From the NCBI GenBank assembly GCA_019750335.1, contig JAIEOQ010000005.1:1-64000 (forward strand): DNA of 64,000 nt. The letters are read 5' to 3'. Positions within the stretch are counted from its first letter, which is position 1, and every line of letters begins with the position of its first letter. The notes beneath the pieces were generated by a model, which did not search any database, was not told where the DNA came from, and saw only the letters and a program-made list of their open reading frames with translations. A program made the translations under genes and the position numbers. The stretch is from Candidatus Obscuribacterales bacterium. Its GTDB lineage: Bacteria > Cyanobacteriota > Vampirovibrionia > Obscuribacterales > Obscuribacteraceae. Positions 54,372 to 63,608 of this stretch are shown piece by piece.

Positions 54372-55651
54372 CTAACCGGTAAATCTTTCCAGCAATCCAA
54401 ATAATCTTTTTGGCGCAGGTCACTTGTTGCGGCAAATTTTGTTGGCACATAAACAAGAGAGCTTTCGAACATAAAAGCTAAGGTGTGATCCAAATAAACC
54501 GGCTTCAGCTCAGCTGTACTTGCTTTAGTATAAGTATTGGCGTCCGGTCCGTGGGCGGACATTTGATTATGCAAACTGCCGCCACCGGGGACAAAACCTT
54601 CTTCTTTAGCGTCGTACACGCCGGTGATTAAGCCCATATATTCGCTCATACAGTTGCGATGATAATAAGGTGGGCGGAAAGTCTTTTCAGCTACCAGCCA
54701 GCGCGGCGGAAAAATGACAAAATCAACGTTGGCCGTACCGGCTATTTCAGATGGTGAGCTGAGCACGGTAAAAATCGAAGGATCCGGATGATCAAAGCTG
54801 ACGCTGTTAATCACATTGAAGCGGCTTAAATCATATTTGTAGGGCACATAATTGCCGTGCCAGGCTACTACATCCAAAGGTGAATGGGAAAGAGCGGCGT
54901 TCCACATCCGTCCTTGGAATTTAGCCGTCAGTTGGAAGTTGCCTTCTTTTTTTTCATAACAAGCTTCCGGCGTCAAAAAGTCACGAGGATTAGCCAAGCC
55001 GTTGGCGCCAATCGGTCCTAAGTCTGGCAGACGAAAAGGCTGTCCGTAATTCTCGCAAATGTAACCGCGGGCGGTGCCATCCGGAAGCGAGACTTGATAT
55101 TTTACGCCGCGTGGAATAACGGCTATCTCTCCTGGAGTTATTTCGATGACACCAAATTCGGTGTTAAGTCTGAGGCGTCCTTGCTCGGGAACGATGAGAA
55201 AATCGCCGTCGGCATTATAAAAATAACGATCCGACATCGATTGATTGGCGGCATAGATATGAACAGCGCTGCCGCGAATGCTGGCATAGCCGCCGTTGCC
55301 GGCAAAAGTAATCAAGCCATCGACAAAATCGGTCGGTTGTTTGGGGAGCGGTACCGGATTCCAGCGAAGTTGATTGGGCGAACAAAAGCTTTCATCAAAA
55401 GGACGGCTATAAATGAACTTTGAATCAAGTGGTTTAAATTCGCCGTGCATTACCGATGGTCTAATCCGGTAAAGCCAGCTGCGCAGATTGTGCGGGCGGC
55501 TCACAGTAAAAGCTGTGCCGCTCAATTGTTCTGCATACAGACCAAGGGGGGCTTGCTGTGGAGAATTCTGTCCCTGGGGCAGCGCGCCAGGCACTGCTTC
55601 CGATTGGAAATTATTACCGAATCCGCTCAGATATTTCAGTTCTTCAGTCAT
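54365..55651 (-). CDS. hmgA: Homogentisate 1,2-dioxygenase HmgA
   Basis: Opens the homogentisate ring to maleylacetoacetate in tyrosine degradation. 428 aa. Signatures: [19 protein letters not shown] at the N-terminus, iron ligands in [16 protein letters not shown] (His and Glu) and the second His in [11 protein letters not shown]. Downstream of hpd with 6 bases between, so the two consecutive steps are in one operon. The later enzymes (maiA, fah) are not in the window. Confidence 0.96.
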   Translation of the reverse strand: MTEELKYLSGFGNNFQSEAVPGALPQGQNSPQQAPLGLYAEQLSGTAFTVSRPHNLRSWLYRIRPSVMHGEFKPLDSKFIYSRPFDESFCSPNQLRWNPVPLPKQPTDFVDGLITFAGNGGYASIRGSAVHIYAANQSMSDRYFYNADGDFLIVPEQGRLRLNTEFGVIEITPGEIAVIPRGVKYQVSLPDGTARGYICENYGQPFRLPDLGPIGANGLANPRDFLTPEACYEKKEGNFQLTAKFQGRMWNAALSHSPLDVVAWHGNYVPYKYDLSRFNVINSVSFDHPDPSIFTVLSSPSEIAGTANVDFVIFPPRWLVAEKTFRPPYYHRNCMSEYMGLITGVYDAKEEGFVPGGGSLHNQMSAHGPDANTYTKASTAELKPVYLDHTLAFMFESSLVYVPTKFAATSDLRQKDYLDCWKDLPVSY

Positions 55652-55657
55652 GTCAGC

Positions 55658-56767
55658 TTAAAGATTGCCGCGTAGTTGTTGCTCGCGTTCGATGGACTCG
55701 AACAGGGCTTTGAAATTACCTTTGCCGAAGCCTTTTGCACCTTTTCTTTGAATGATTTCAAAGAACAACGTCGGACGATCTTCAACTGGCTTGGTGAAAA
55801 TTTGCAGCAAATATCCTTCTGATTCGCGATCAACAAGAATGCCCAATTTAGCCAAATCCGGTATATGCTCATCTATTTTGCCGACGCGTTCAGGCAAAGC
55901 GTCGTAATAAGTTTGCGGTACTTTGAGAAATTCAATGCCGCGCTCTTGCAATTTAGCCACGGTCGAAATGATGTCGGCCGTCGAGATGGCGATATGCTGA
56001 ACACCAGGAGCTGTGTAGTAATCCAGATATTCTTGTATCTGTGATTTACGCGCTCCAGGAGCTGGTTCATTCAAAGGCAGTTTGATTGAACCGGATTTGT
56101 TTGCCATCACTTTTGATACCAAAGCCGAATATTGCGTGCTGATATCTTTGGCGTCAAAATATTGATAAACGTAGAAACCAAAAATTTGTTCGTAGAACTT
56201 AACCCAATGTTCCATGCGATCGCGTTCGACATTGCCGACTACGTGATCGACAATGAGCAATCCGGTCCCTTCGGATTTTTTGTCCATCGCGGTGAAACCG
56301 GGAGCAAAAGCACCGTTATAAGCGTGACGTTCGACGAAAGTATGGAGTGTATCGCCGTAAGTTTTGATCGTGGCGGTAACCATGGTTCCGGTGCAATCTG
56401 ACTGTTCTTCAGGCGGTGACACGCTTTCGGCGCCACGAGATATGGCTATTTCATAAGCACGGCGAGCGTCTTTAACGCGCAAGCCCATGTTTTTTACGCC
56501 GTCGCCATGTTGGAGCACATGTCTGCCAATCTCGGAATCTGGCTTGAGACCGGAGGTCAAAACCAGTTGTACTTTCTTTTGTCTCAGTACATAAGAAGAG
56601 CTGTCGCGGCTGCCGGTTTCCAATCCCTTGTAGGCTACAACATCAAAGCCAAATCCTTTGTTGTAGTAGTAAGAGGCTTGTAGAGCATTGCCCACATAGA
56701 ATTCGATGAAGTCGAAACCTTCAATCGGTATCTCCTCCAAAGCGTTGCTTTGAGCAGTTCTTTCCAT
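55658..56767 (-). CDS. hpd: 4-hydroxyphenylpyruvate dioxygenase Hpd
   Basis: Converts 4-hydroxyphenylpyruvate to homogentisate with non-haem iron. ATG at 56767 is chosen behind GGAG, giving 369 aa. Two vicinal-oxygen-chelate domains; the iron ligands are His in LIVDHVVGNV, His in GVQHIAIST and Glu in LFFEIIQRKGAKGFGKGNF, which also carries the conserved C-terminal helix. Supplies the substrate of HmgA encoded directly downstream. Confidence 0.95.
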   Translation of the reverse strand: MERTAQSNALEEIPIEGFDFIEFYVGNALQASYYYNKGFGFDVVAYKGLETGSRDSSSYVLRQKKVQLVLTSGLKPDSEIGRHVLQHGDGVKNMGLRVKDARRAYEIAISRGAESVSPPEEQSDCTGTMVTATIKTYGDTLHTFVERHAYNGAFAPGFTAMDKKSEGTGLLIVDHVVGNVERDRMEHWVKFYEQIFGFYVYQYFDAKDISTQYSALVSKVMANKSGSIKLPLNEPAPGARKSQIQEYLDYYTAPGVQHIAISTADIISTVAKLQERGIEFLKVPQTYYDALPERVGKIDEHIPDLAKLGILVDRESEGYLLQIFTKPVEDRPTLFFEIIQRKGAKGFGKGNFKALFESIEREQQLRGNL

Positions 56768-56836
56768 GGTTTCTCCGGGCATCCGCATATCCTCTTTGAC
56801 ACCGATTAGAGCGCTTATGCAGAATATTTTACGACA

Positions 56837-57520
56837 TTATTTCGTTTGTGACTTACCGAGTTCGGCAACAAGAGCCGCCGCATCTTTATTTTGCGGCTCG
56901 ATTTTAAGCACTGCATGAGCAAGAGTTTGTGCCTCTTGGCGCCCGCTGGCTTCACGGGCAAGGCAAGAAGCCAGGCCTAGCTGAGCCGGAGTGAAATCAG
57001 GCTGTAGCTTGATTACATCTCGATAATATCCGATAGCTTCTTCTCGATGCCCGGCAGCTTCTTTCGCTCTGGCCAATTTGAAGATCAAAAGTGGTTCTCC
57101 GCGATTCTGTACCAGCGCTTCTTGGTAGTACAGAGCGGCTTCTTCTTTCTTGCCGAAGTGCTGCTTTACTTGACCCATCATTGTTTTCAAAAAACTAGCT
57201 TTTGGATATCTTTCAGCCAATTGAGTAAGCTGTTTCATCGATTCTGCTTCGTCGATTACTCGGGCTTTAAGCCAGGCTGCCTCACCCAACTCTTCTTTGC
57301 TCTTGTCATGACGTAAAGCTACGCGCCAAGCTTTTAGTGAACCGTTAGTGACTATTTCGTCTACTGCTGGATCATATCTTTCACCGGTTACGGTCGTGGA
57401 CTTCGTTTCCGTTCTTTTTAAAGACGAAAGTTTTTGTGCGCCCATATTCACGTTTGAAGAGCATGCCGTGCTCAGCAAGATGGCGGCGGTGACTGTAATT
57501 ACGGATGAACTTCTTGGCAT
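56837..57520 (-). CDS. TPR protein, possible lipoprotein, 227 aa
   Basis: The N-terminus VITVTAAILLSTACSS has a Cys at the end of a hydrophobic stretch; the lipobox (STAC) is imperfect, so lipidation is uncertain. The rest holds about four TPR units, such as ASFLKTMMGQVKQHFGKKEE and LLIFKLARAKEAAGHREEAI. It starts 11 bases after the TPR gene at 57532-58227, so the two are likely co-expressed. Confidence 0.75.
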   Translation of the reverse strand: MPRSSSVITVTAAILLSTACSSNVNMGAQKLSSLKRTETKSTTVTGERYDPAVDEIVTNGSLKAWRVALRHDKSKEELGEAAWLKARVIDEAESMKQLTQLAERYPKASFLKTMMGQVKQHFGKKEEAALYYQEALVQNRGEPLLIFKLARAKEAAGHREEAIGYYRDVIKLQPDFTPAQLGLASCLAREASGRQEAQTLAHAVLKIEPQNKDAAALVAELGKSQTK

Positions 57521-57531
57521 TGTTTTATTGT

Positions 57532-58227
57532 TTAAGGCAGAAGCGGAACGTTACCCATTCCTTTTACTTCTTTTGCGTCCTTAATTTTAGCCGAAGCGAT
57601 TCTACGTTTGTTGGTTGTGGCCGGTAGCGGAGCCGGTACTAAATCAAGCTCTTCTTCGCTTGAAGCTGTTTCTTGCACAGTTTCAAGCTGAGATTTCTTT
57701 TGTTGTGTCAGTAAGAAATGAATGCGAGCCGTAACTTTGTTTTTGTATTTTTCCGGCACGGCATTAGCGTAAGTAATGTCGATTAAAGCTCGAGCAGCTT
57801 GATAAAAATTACCCCGCTTTTCCAAAAGTTCAGAAAGAGCTACGCGTAACATCAGCTCTTTCGGTCTTTCTTGACTTAATGTGGTTAGTTTTTCAATCGC
57901 TGGATCGAGCAACTGCGGCTCGTTAGTATTTAAAGCCAGTTGATGAAAGGCTACATACATAGCTGGGTCTAACTCGCAGGCTTTAGCGTATTCTTTAGCG
58001 GCCAGTTCTTTATTGCCCAGATTACGTTGCACTTCACCAATTTTGAAATGGAGCGGGGCGCTATTGGGAGTAGACTTTAACTGCTCTTCATAAAGTCTGA
58101 GCTCTGTTTGCAAAGTCTCAACAGTCGGTTTAGCAACCGGTTTGTTTATTGCTTGCCCGTAAGCCGGAGCAAATATGGCTGCTTCGACAAGAGCGAGTGA
58201 AAAAATAATGGATAACGTTTTCCGCAT
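57532..58227 (-). CDS. Secreted TPR protein, 231 aa
   Basis: Signal peptide LSIIFSLALVEAAIFAPAYGQ, then about three TPR units (APLHFKIGEVQRNLGNKELA, YVAFHQLALNTNEPQLLDPA), then a Glu/Pro-rich linker and a basic tail. No further family assignment. First gene of a two-TPR unit leading toward hpd-hmgA on the same strand. Confidence 0.75.
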   Translation of the reverse strand: MRKTLSIIFSLALVEAAIFAPAYGQAINKPVAKPTVETLQTELRLYEEQLKSTPNSAPLHFKIGEVQRNLGNKELAAKEYAKACELDPAMYVAFHQLALNTNEPQLLDPAIEKLTTLSQERPKELMLRVALSELLEKRGNFYQAARALIDITYANAVPEKYKNKVTARIHFLLTQQKKSQLETVQETASSEEELDLVPAPLPATTNKRRIASAKIKDAKEVKGMGNVPLLP

Positions 58228-58294
58228 TTGATCTATCTACTGGAAACCTAAGCTATGGTCCAAGAATTTGCCTGCTTTGTCAATTGTGAGCGGC

Positions 58295-58522
58295 TTATAC
58301 TTTGCGAATGGTGACTATAAAGTAGCCTTCAGGTTGTTGCTTATTTTCGACAATTTGGTGTCCTTCTGCTGCCAAGCTTGAGGTTACGCTTTCTACGGGC
58401 TCGCCTTGATCCAGCATTACTTCAATAGTAGTGGCAGTAGGTAGCTTATCTAGAAATAATTTTGTTTTCACATAGTTCATCGGGCAAGCGACGCCGCGTA
58501 AATCTAAATGGTGGTCGGTCAT
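58295..58522 (-). CDS. tusA: TusA-family sulfur carrier
   Basis: 75 aa with the family motif LRGVACPMNYVKTK, the active Cys preceding Pro (CPxxxxK), and a C-terminal strand FIVTIRKV. TusA proteins carry persulfide sulfur for tRNA thiolation, molybdopterin or dissimilatory sulfur metabolism. Its ATG overlaps the stop of the Cys-rich gene upstream by 4 bases (ATGA), so the two proteins are probably made together. Confidence 0.85.
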   Translation of the reverse strand: MTDHHLDLRGVACPMNYVKTKLFLDKLPTATTIEVMLDQGEPVESVTSSLAAEGHQIVENKQQPEGYFIVTIRKV

Positions 58523-58842
58523 TTTGTATTACCTTTCAGAGCTGTTTTAAAGCAAGCGTCGGGTACGCAGCCGAGCGGGTTCGGGCAGTGCTGAACATTT
58601 TCGTATTTAATCCATGATTTGCGAAAACATTCACGTCCATCTATATAAGGCACCAAATTCTCAATGATCTGCTGCGGTTCGTTGCCGGTTTCTTTTGCCA
58701 GACAAAATAAACAAGACATTGATTCGATATAGCCAAGAGCAAGATTTATTACTTGTTGACGTATACACAAAGGACGGTTGCAGCCGGAACAAATATCGGC
58801 CGCGCCTTCTATGCCATTATTTATTTTCGTGTCTTTATTCAT
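58519..58842 (-). CDS. Cys-rich hypothetical protein, 107 aa
   Basis: Nine cysteines in 107 residues, in sets DICSGCNRPLC, MSCLFC, ECF, HCPNPLGCVPDAC. No signal peptide. The arrangement suggests metal (Zn or Fe-S) binding or persulfide chemistry. The tight coupling with the TusA gene makes a sulfur-relay partner or regulator plausible. I do not recognise the family. Confidence 0.65.
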   Translation of the reverse strand: MNKDTKINNGIEGAADICSGCNRPLCIRQQVINLALGYIESMSCLFCLAKETGNEPQQIIENLVPYIDGRECFRKSWIKYENVQHCPNPLGCVPDACFKTALKGNTK

Positions 58843-58874
58843 ACCGATACAATTTTGTCTTGGTGTTTGGCAAA

Positions 58875-59510
58875 ATGCAAAAAATCTGGTCCTTAGCAGT
58901 AATCATTAGTGGGCTAAATGCCGGGGTGGCCTTCGCTCAGGCGTCGTTATTGCAACAAGGTAGGCAGTGTCTTGATATTAAGCAGTACGAGCGAGCCCTG
59001 GCGCTTTTTCAGCAGTTTAGCCAGGCTGCTTTTGAAAATCCGGAAGGCTATTTTTGGCAAGGAGTAGCTTTTGATGAGATGGGACGCTACGAAGATGCTT
59101 CTCGAGCATATCAACAAGCTATAAATTGCTGCGAAGAGAATAGTATGGACTCGGTCGAAATTCGCATTAATTTAGGTAATGCGTTTTTGAAACTGCACAA
59201 GCCCGATGAAGCAATTGTTCAGTATCATCGGGCGATCAACATTGATCGACGAGCAGCTGGGGCTTATTTGAATTTAGCCAGAGCTTTTATTGAAAAAGCT
59301 GATTGGCAGGCAGCGCTTGAGTCTCTTAATCAAGCGGCAAAATGCGGTAATGACACTGCACAATTGTCTTATTATCGTGTCAAAGTGTTAGCTGGTGCGG
59401 GCCAGAAAGCAGAGGCCAGGGTCCAGCTCGATCTTTTATTGAAACGTTTGAATGATGGACCTCAGAAAAATCTCATCAAAAAAGAATTTGAGTCTTTGTC
59501 TTCTAGCTGA
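58875..59510 (+). CDS. Secreted TPR protein, 211 aa
   Basis: ATG at 58875 starts a signal peptide (MQKIWSLAVIISGLNAGVAFAQ). The longer frame from 58695 runs antisense through the Cys-rich gene and is rejected. About four TPR units follow, including YFWQGVAFDEMGRYEDASRA and IRINLGNAFLKLHKPDEAI. Partner unknown. Confidence 0.78.
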   Translation: MQKIWSLAVIISGLNAGVAFAQASLLQQGRQCLDIKQYERALALFQQFSQAAFENPEGYFWQGVAFDEMGRYEDASRAYQQAINCCEENSMDSVEIRINLGNAFLKLHKPDEAIVQYHRAINIDRRAAGAYLNLARAFIEKADWQAALESLNQAAKCGNDTAQLSYYRVKVLAGAGQKAEARVQLDLLLKRLNDGPQKNLIKKEFESLSSS

Positions 59511-59542
59511 CGGGCGCGGGGATTGCGCACAAAAAAGCAAAT

Positions 59543-60253
59543 ATGAATCCACGCTCATGTGATCAGATAGAAGCTTCATTGGTTAACATGGATGAGTTGC
59601 AAAACGGCAAGAGAGCTAAGATATTGGCTGTTATGTTAAGTGGATATCGGTTCGAAATGATTGTCGGCTGTATGAGCGCCGGCAAGTCGAGCGAACTTAT
59701 TCGGCGAGTCGAAAGAGCGCGGTTGGCTTATTTGCCGACAGTGATTTTTCGTCCGGCCACGGATACTCGTTCAAAACCGGATCATGTTGAATCGCGTAAC
59801 GGTCTTGCTTGGCAGGCTATTGTCGTCAGTTCGGCAAAAGAGATGCTCAAATATTCATCTCAAGCCGTAGTAATTGGCATTGATGAAGTTCAGTTTTTTG
59901 AGGATGACATTATTGAAGTAGTGCTGACGCTTCTGCGTCAACGCAAAAAAATTATTGCTTCCGGGCTAGATCTGGATTATCGTGGTAAACCTTTCGGACC
60001 CTTGCCGAATTTGCTGGCTCTTGCGGATAAAGTCGATAAACTGCTTGCTGTTTGTCGCAAATGCGGCTCAGATTTTGCTTGCCGCACGCAACGGGTGGTT
60101 CAATCCAACGAGCAAATATTGGTTGGTGATGCGGCTTATGAAGCACGTTGCATCGATTGCTTCGAACCGCCATCCGAGTTTCAATTGAAGTTAAATCTAG
60201 AAGAAGATCTGGCTATCGTAAAAGGTCCGGCTAGTTTTTCCGCCGCAGTTTAA
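59543..60253 (+). CDS. tdk: Thymidine kinase (type II, TK1-like)
   Basis: Salvages thymidine to dTMP. P-loop GCMSAGKSSELIRR (the usual GPMFSGKS-type), TDTRSKPDHVESRNG, Walker B-like VVIGIDEVQFF, ASGLDLDYRGKPFG and a zinc site of CRKCG with a later CIDC. An N-terminal extension of about 38 residues before the P-loop strand is longer than usual; starts at 59588 or 59633 would give a more typical length and no start has a strong binding site. Confidence 0.9.
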   Translation: MNPRSCDQIEASLVNMDELQNGKRAKILAVMLSGYRFEMIVGCMSAGKSSELIRRVERARLAYLPTVIFRPATDTRSKPDHVESRNGLAWQAIVVSSAKEMLKYSSQAVVIGIDEVQFFEDDIIEVVLTLLRQRKKIIASGLDLDYRGKPFGPLPNLLALADKVDKLLAVCRKCGSDFACRTQRVVQSNEQILVGDAAYEARCIDCFEPPSEFQLKLNLEEDLAIVKGPASFSAAV

Positions 60254-60323
60254 GCATCGCCCGAGCAATCTTAATCCATGATAAGGTGATAGAATTCGCT
60301 TCGGACTTTGGTGAGGGCATTTA

Positions 60324-60668
60324 ATGTTGGTGCGGCTCATTTTTACTACTTTGCTCTCCATAAGTTTGTTGGGCTTTGGGCAAGAATGCCTAGCAGCAAA
60401 GGCCAAAACTGCAGTTTCTCCGAAAAAAACAGTACAAAAGAAAAAGCAGAGCAAGCGCTACAGCTACGGTGCTTATTTTGTGCCGCCTCCTCCAGCTTAC
60501 ATGCCGTCGATCTTGCCTGAGCTGCAAGTGTCAGCCAGGCATGGCGTTGCAGCAACGCAGTCGCAAAATCCATACAAACGATATATCTACACCCCAGTCG
60601 GCATGAACGAACCGCAACCGGTGCAAGTACGCAAGGGTGTTGTTACCTGGGTTTCAGGCAAGTCTTAA
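60324..60668 (+). CDS. Small secreted Lys/Pro/Tyr-rich protein, 114 aa
   Basis: Signal peptide MLVRLIFTTLLSISLLGFG, cut near CLAA. The mature part begins with a Lys-rich stretch (SPKKTVQKKKQSKR), followed by a Pro/Tyr-rich segment (YGAYFVPPPPAYMPS) and a short conserved-looking end (VRKGVVTWVSGKS). Family not recognised; an exported basic structural peptide is a guess. Its TAA shares TTAA with the convergent thiolase gene. Confidence 0.65.
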   Translation: MLVRLIFTTLLSISLLGFGQECLAAKAKTAVSPKKTVQKKKQSKRYSYGAYFVPPPPAYMPSILPELQVSARHGVAATQSQNPYKRYIYTPVGMNEPQPVQVRKGVVTWVSGKS

Positions 60669-61843
60669 ATTCGCTCGACAATCATTGCGATGCCCATGCC
60701 GCCGCCGATACAAAGGCTGACCAGCCCGTAGCGAGCTTTTCGTCGTTGCAACTCCAAACTAATCGACAGCAGTAATCGTCCGCCTGTAGCGCCGAATGGG
60801 TGACCGATGGCGATGGCGCCGCCGTTGACGTTGACTTTGTCGCGATCAAGCCCCAGGTCTTTTTCACAAGCCAGATACTGCACGGCAAAAGCTTCATTAA
60901 TTTCGATCAGGTCTATCTGTTCGAGTTTTAGCCCGGCTTTTTTCAGAACCAAAGGTACGGCGGCAACCGGTCCGATGCCCATAATCTCAGGCGGCACACC
61001 GGCTACGGCAGAAGCAACTATGCGTGCCAGGGGAGCGCTGCCGATTTTTTCGGCATTTTTCATGGTTGTAATCGCCAGAGCGGCGCCACCATCGACGATA
61101 CCGCAAGCGTTGCCGGGAGTGATTGAACCGTCTTTCTTAAATGCTGGTTTTAGCTTGGCCAACCCTTCAATTGTGGTCTCGGGACGCATATGTTCGTCGC
61201 GTTCGATTTTTATTTTGTTGCCTTTGCGATCTTTGATTTCGACAGGCACAATCTCGTCGGCAAGTCTGCCTGCTTCTTGTGCGGCTTTAGCTAAAGCTTG
61301 GCTGCGCAAAGCAAAATCATCTTGTTCCTGACGGCCGATTTTATATTTAGCTTGAATATTTTCTGCTGTTTCGCCCATAGAGTTATTGCAAATGGTGTCG
61401 CGAATATCCAGGCCGTCCCACATCTGTGTATGCCCCATGCGCCCGCCCCAACGGATGCTCCAATTGATGTAGGGGGTCATTGATAGGGCCTCTGTACCGG
61501 CAGCGATGACAGTCTCGGCTTGACCGCTGCGAATAAGCGCCTCTGCCTGGCAAGCGGCTTGAACGCCTGAGCCGCACAGTTGATTGATGATCAGGGCTGA
61601 GGTATCCATGCGCATGCCGCTTTTAAGAGCGATATGCCGCCCCATATAAATGGCGTCTTGGCTGGTTTGTAAAACATTGCCGACCACAACATAATCCACC
61701 GATTGTGGATCGAGTTTGCCTCTTTCTAAAGCGCCTTGAGTTGCTGCTGTTGCCAACTCGGTTGCTGTTTTGCTTGCTAATCCACCGCCGAAGGAGCCAA
61801 AAGCTGTACGTGCTCCGGACAAAATGACTATTTCTTGACTCAT
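60665..61843 (-). CDS. Acetyl-CoA acetyltransferase (thiolase)
   Basis: 392 aa. Nucleophilic Cys in INQLCGSGVQA, NEAFAVQYLA, the His of GGAIAIGHPFGATG and the second Cys in CIGGGMGIAM are all present. Biosynthetic-type length and start (MSQEIVILSGARTAFGSFGG). Joins two acetyl-CoA or cleaves acetoacetyl-CoA; could serve acetoacetate from tyrosine breakdown by the hpd-hmgA route, an inference. Single gene with no operon partner in the window. Confidence 0.93.
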   Translation of the reverse strand: MSQEIVILSGARTAFGSFGGGLASKTATELATAATQGALERGKLDPQSVDYVVVGNVLQTSQDAIYMGRHIALKSGMRMDTSALIINQLCGSGVQAACQAEALIRSGQAETVIAAGTEALSMTPYINWSIRWGGRMGHTQMWDGLDIRDTICNNSMGETAENIQAKYKIGRQEQDDFALRSQALAKAAQEAGRLADEIVPVEIKDRKGNKIKIERDEHMRPETTIEGLAKLKPAFKKDGSITPGNACGIVDGGAALAITTMKNAEKIGSAPLARIVASAVAGVPPEIMGIGPVAAVPLVLKKAGLKLEQIDLIEINEAFAVQYLACEKDLGLDRDKVNVNGGAIAIGHPFGATGGRLLLSISLELQRRKARYGLVSLCIGGGMGIAMIVERI

Positions 61844-62030
61844 ATAAATGGAATCCTTCTTGGTGAACGGTAGCTAATCTTCAAGGCGTTTATTTACTAA
61901 GGATCATTCTATTTGAGTCTTTAGCTACCAAATCTAAAACAAGTGCAAATGCGTAAAGTTATATGGCACATACAAGTTAAAATTGGCAAACTTAGGAATC
62001 TTTGCAAGTTCGTTTTGGAGGGCAAAAGCC

Positions 62031-63131
62031 TTGGCTAAAGTTGGAGTACCGAAAGAAATTCTCGATAACGAGTACAGAGTTGCGTTGACTATTGCCGGTT
62101 GCAGTGCCCTTGTTAACGAAGGACACAAGGTATACATACAAAAAGATGCCGGTGTTGGCAGCGGTTTGTTCGATGAAGAATATGTAGCCGCCGGAGCGAC
62201 AATTCTGCCTGATGCAAAGAGTGTCTTTGCTGAAGCTGATTTGATCCTCAAAGTCAAAGAACCCCAAGCATCCGAAGTGCCGATGCTGCGCAAGGGACAA
62301 ATTCTATTCACTTATTTGCACCTGGCTGCTCACCCGCAGCTAGCTATTGATCTGGCTAAAACCGGTGCTACTTGTATCGCTTACGAAACTGTTCAATATG
62401 ACAACGGCCAATTGCCTTTGCTGACACCGATGAGTGAAATCGCCGGACGTTTGGCTACCCAAATTGGCGCTAACTACTTGGAGCGTCCGATGGGTGGTCG
62501 TGGTGTTCTATTGGGCGGCGTTCCTGGAGTTGAACCGGGCGAAGTAATTATTATCGGCGGCGGTGTCGTTGGTGCTAATGCGGCGAAAATTGCTGTCGGT
62601 CTTGGCGCTCGCGTCACGATCTTCGATCGTTCTCTTGAGCGTTTGCGCTATTTGGATGATGTATTCGATGGCAAAGTAAGAACCGTATTCTCCATCGGTC
62701 ATTATTTGGATAACCTGTTGCCTTCGGCTGACTTGGTTATCGGTGCCGTTCTAATTCCTGGCAAACAAGCTCCGCGTATCATCACCAAAGACATGGTGCG
62801 TAAGATGAAGCCGGGTTCCGTAATTGTCGACGTCAGTGTCGACCAAGGCGGTTGTATTGAAACTGTACATGCCACCACCCACTCCGCGCCGACTTATGTT
62901 TGGGAAGGTGTTGTACATTACGGCGTCGCCAATATTCCTGGTGCCGTACCGTGGACTTCAACTCGTGCATTGACCAACGCCACTTTGCCTTTCTGTTTGA
63001 AGTTGGCAAAATTCGGCTATCAAGCTGTGCTTGATGATCCGGCTCTCAATCGTGGCGTAAATATCCACGAAGGTAGAATCGTTCATCCGGGAGTTGCCGA
63101 AGTGGTTAATCCACAGATGGCCACTGCCTAA
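62031..63131 (+). CDS. ald: Alanine dehydrogenase
   Basis: Reversibly converts L-alanine to pyruvate and ammonia with NAD. TTG at 62031 is chosen: GGAGG lies 8 bases upstream and the protein then starts just before the conserved [17 protein letters not shown]. 366 aa. Motifs: [29 protein letters not shown], nucleotide-binding [12 protein letters not shown], and [16 protein letters not shown]. The 187-base gap before it (61844-62030) shows no gene; I cannot support a specific promoter in it. Confidence 0.93.
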   Translation: MAKVGVPKEILDNEYRVALTIAGCSALVNEGHKVYIQKDAGVGSGLFDEEYVAAGATILPDAKSVFAEADLILKVKEPQASEVPMLRKGQILFTYLHLAAHPQLAIDLAKTGATCIAYETVQYDNGQLPLLTPMSEIAGRLATQIGANYLERPMGGRGVLLGGVPGVEPGEVIIIGGGVVGANAAKIAVGLGARVTIFDRSLERLRYLDDVFDGKVRTVFSIGHYLDNLLPSADLVIGAVLIPGKQAPRIITKDMVRKMKPGSVIVDVSVDQGGCIETVHATTHSAPTYVWEGVVHYGVANIPGAVPWTSTRALTNATLPFCLKLAKFGYQAVLDDPALNRGVNIHEGRIVHPGVAEVVNPQMATA

Positions 63132-63188
63132 ATCGTTCTACATTAAACAAAATACAAGCTACAATATAGCCATTAGGAGGATTTTCTG

Positions 63189-63608
63189 GTGGCTATATTG
63201 AACTTTTTGTTGTTATTTGCGGTTTGGATGATGCCTGCATCCGCGATAGCTGCGGGAGCTAATAGTTCTGAGCCGGATAAATCTTTTAGCGGTAACAGTT
63301 CCTGGTACGGCATCCCTTTTCATGGACGAAAAACGGCCTCAGGCGAAATTTTCAATATGAACAAGTTGTCGGCTGCCCATAAAACTTTTCCCTTGCCGAC
63401 ATATTGTTTGGTTGAAGATCCACGTTCAGGCAATACGGTGATTGTAAAAGTAAACGATCGCGGACCTTACGCCAAAGGGCGTGTTATGGACCTTTCGCGC
63501 GAAGCTGCACGCCAGTTAGGCACCCTTTCGCGTGGGGTAGCTTATATCGAAGGTACAGTGCTTGGTCGTAAGGCACCGGCTACAGCGTCAAGCAATCCTA
63601 AGCTTTAA
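63189..63608 (+). CDS. rlpA: RlpA-like double-psi beta-barrel lytic transglycosylase
   Basis: 139 aa, GTG at 63189 behind a perfect AGGAGG. Signal peptide ending ASAIAA, then the RlpA core: SSWYGIPFHGRKTASGEIFNM is split around the catalytic region, followed by TVIVKVNDRGPYAKGRVMDLS and AARQLG. RlpA proteins cleave denuded peptidoglycan glycan strands at septa. It is the short form without a SPOR domain, so septal targeting by that domain is absent. Shares a TTAA stop overlap with the convergent TPR gene. Confidence 0.9.
   Translation: MAILNFLLLFAVWMMPASAIAAGANSSEPDKSFSGNSSWYGIPFHGRKTASGEIFNMNKLSAAHKTFPLPTYCLVEDPRSGNTVIVKVNDRGPYAKGRVMDLSREAARQLGTLSRGVAYIEGTVLGRKAPATASSNPKL

Noticed and set aside
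58695..58874. N-terminal extension of the TPR protein at 58875
   Set aside because: It runs antisense through the Cys-rich gene and lacks a binding site; the ATG at 58875 begins a proper signal peptide.
60308..60573. Overlapping frames around the small secreted protein at 60324
   Set aside because: Only the 60324 frame has an ATG with a binding site and a signal peptide; the others are shifted or antisense readings.
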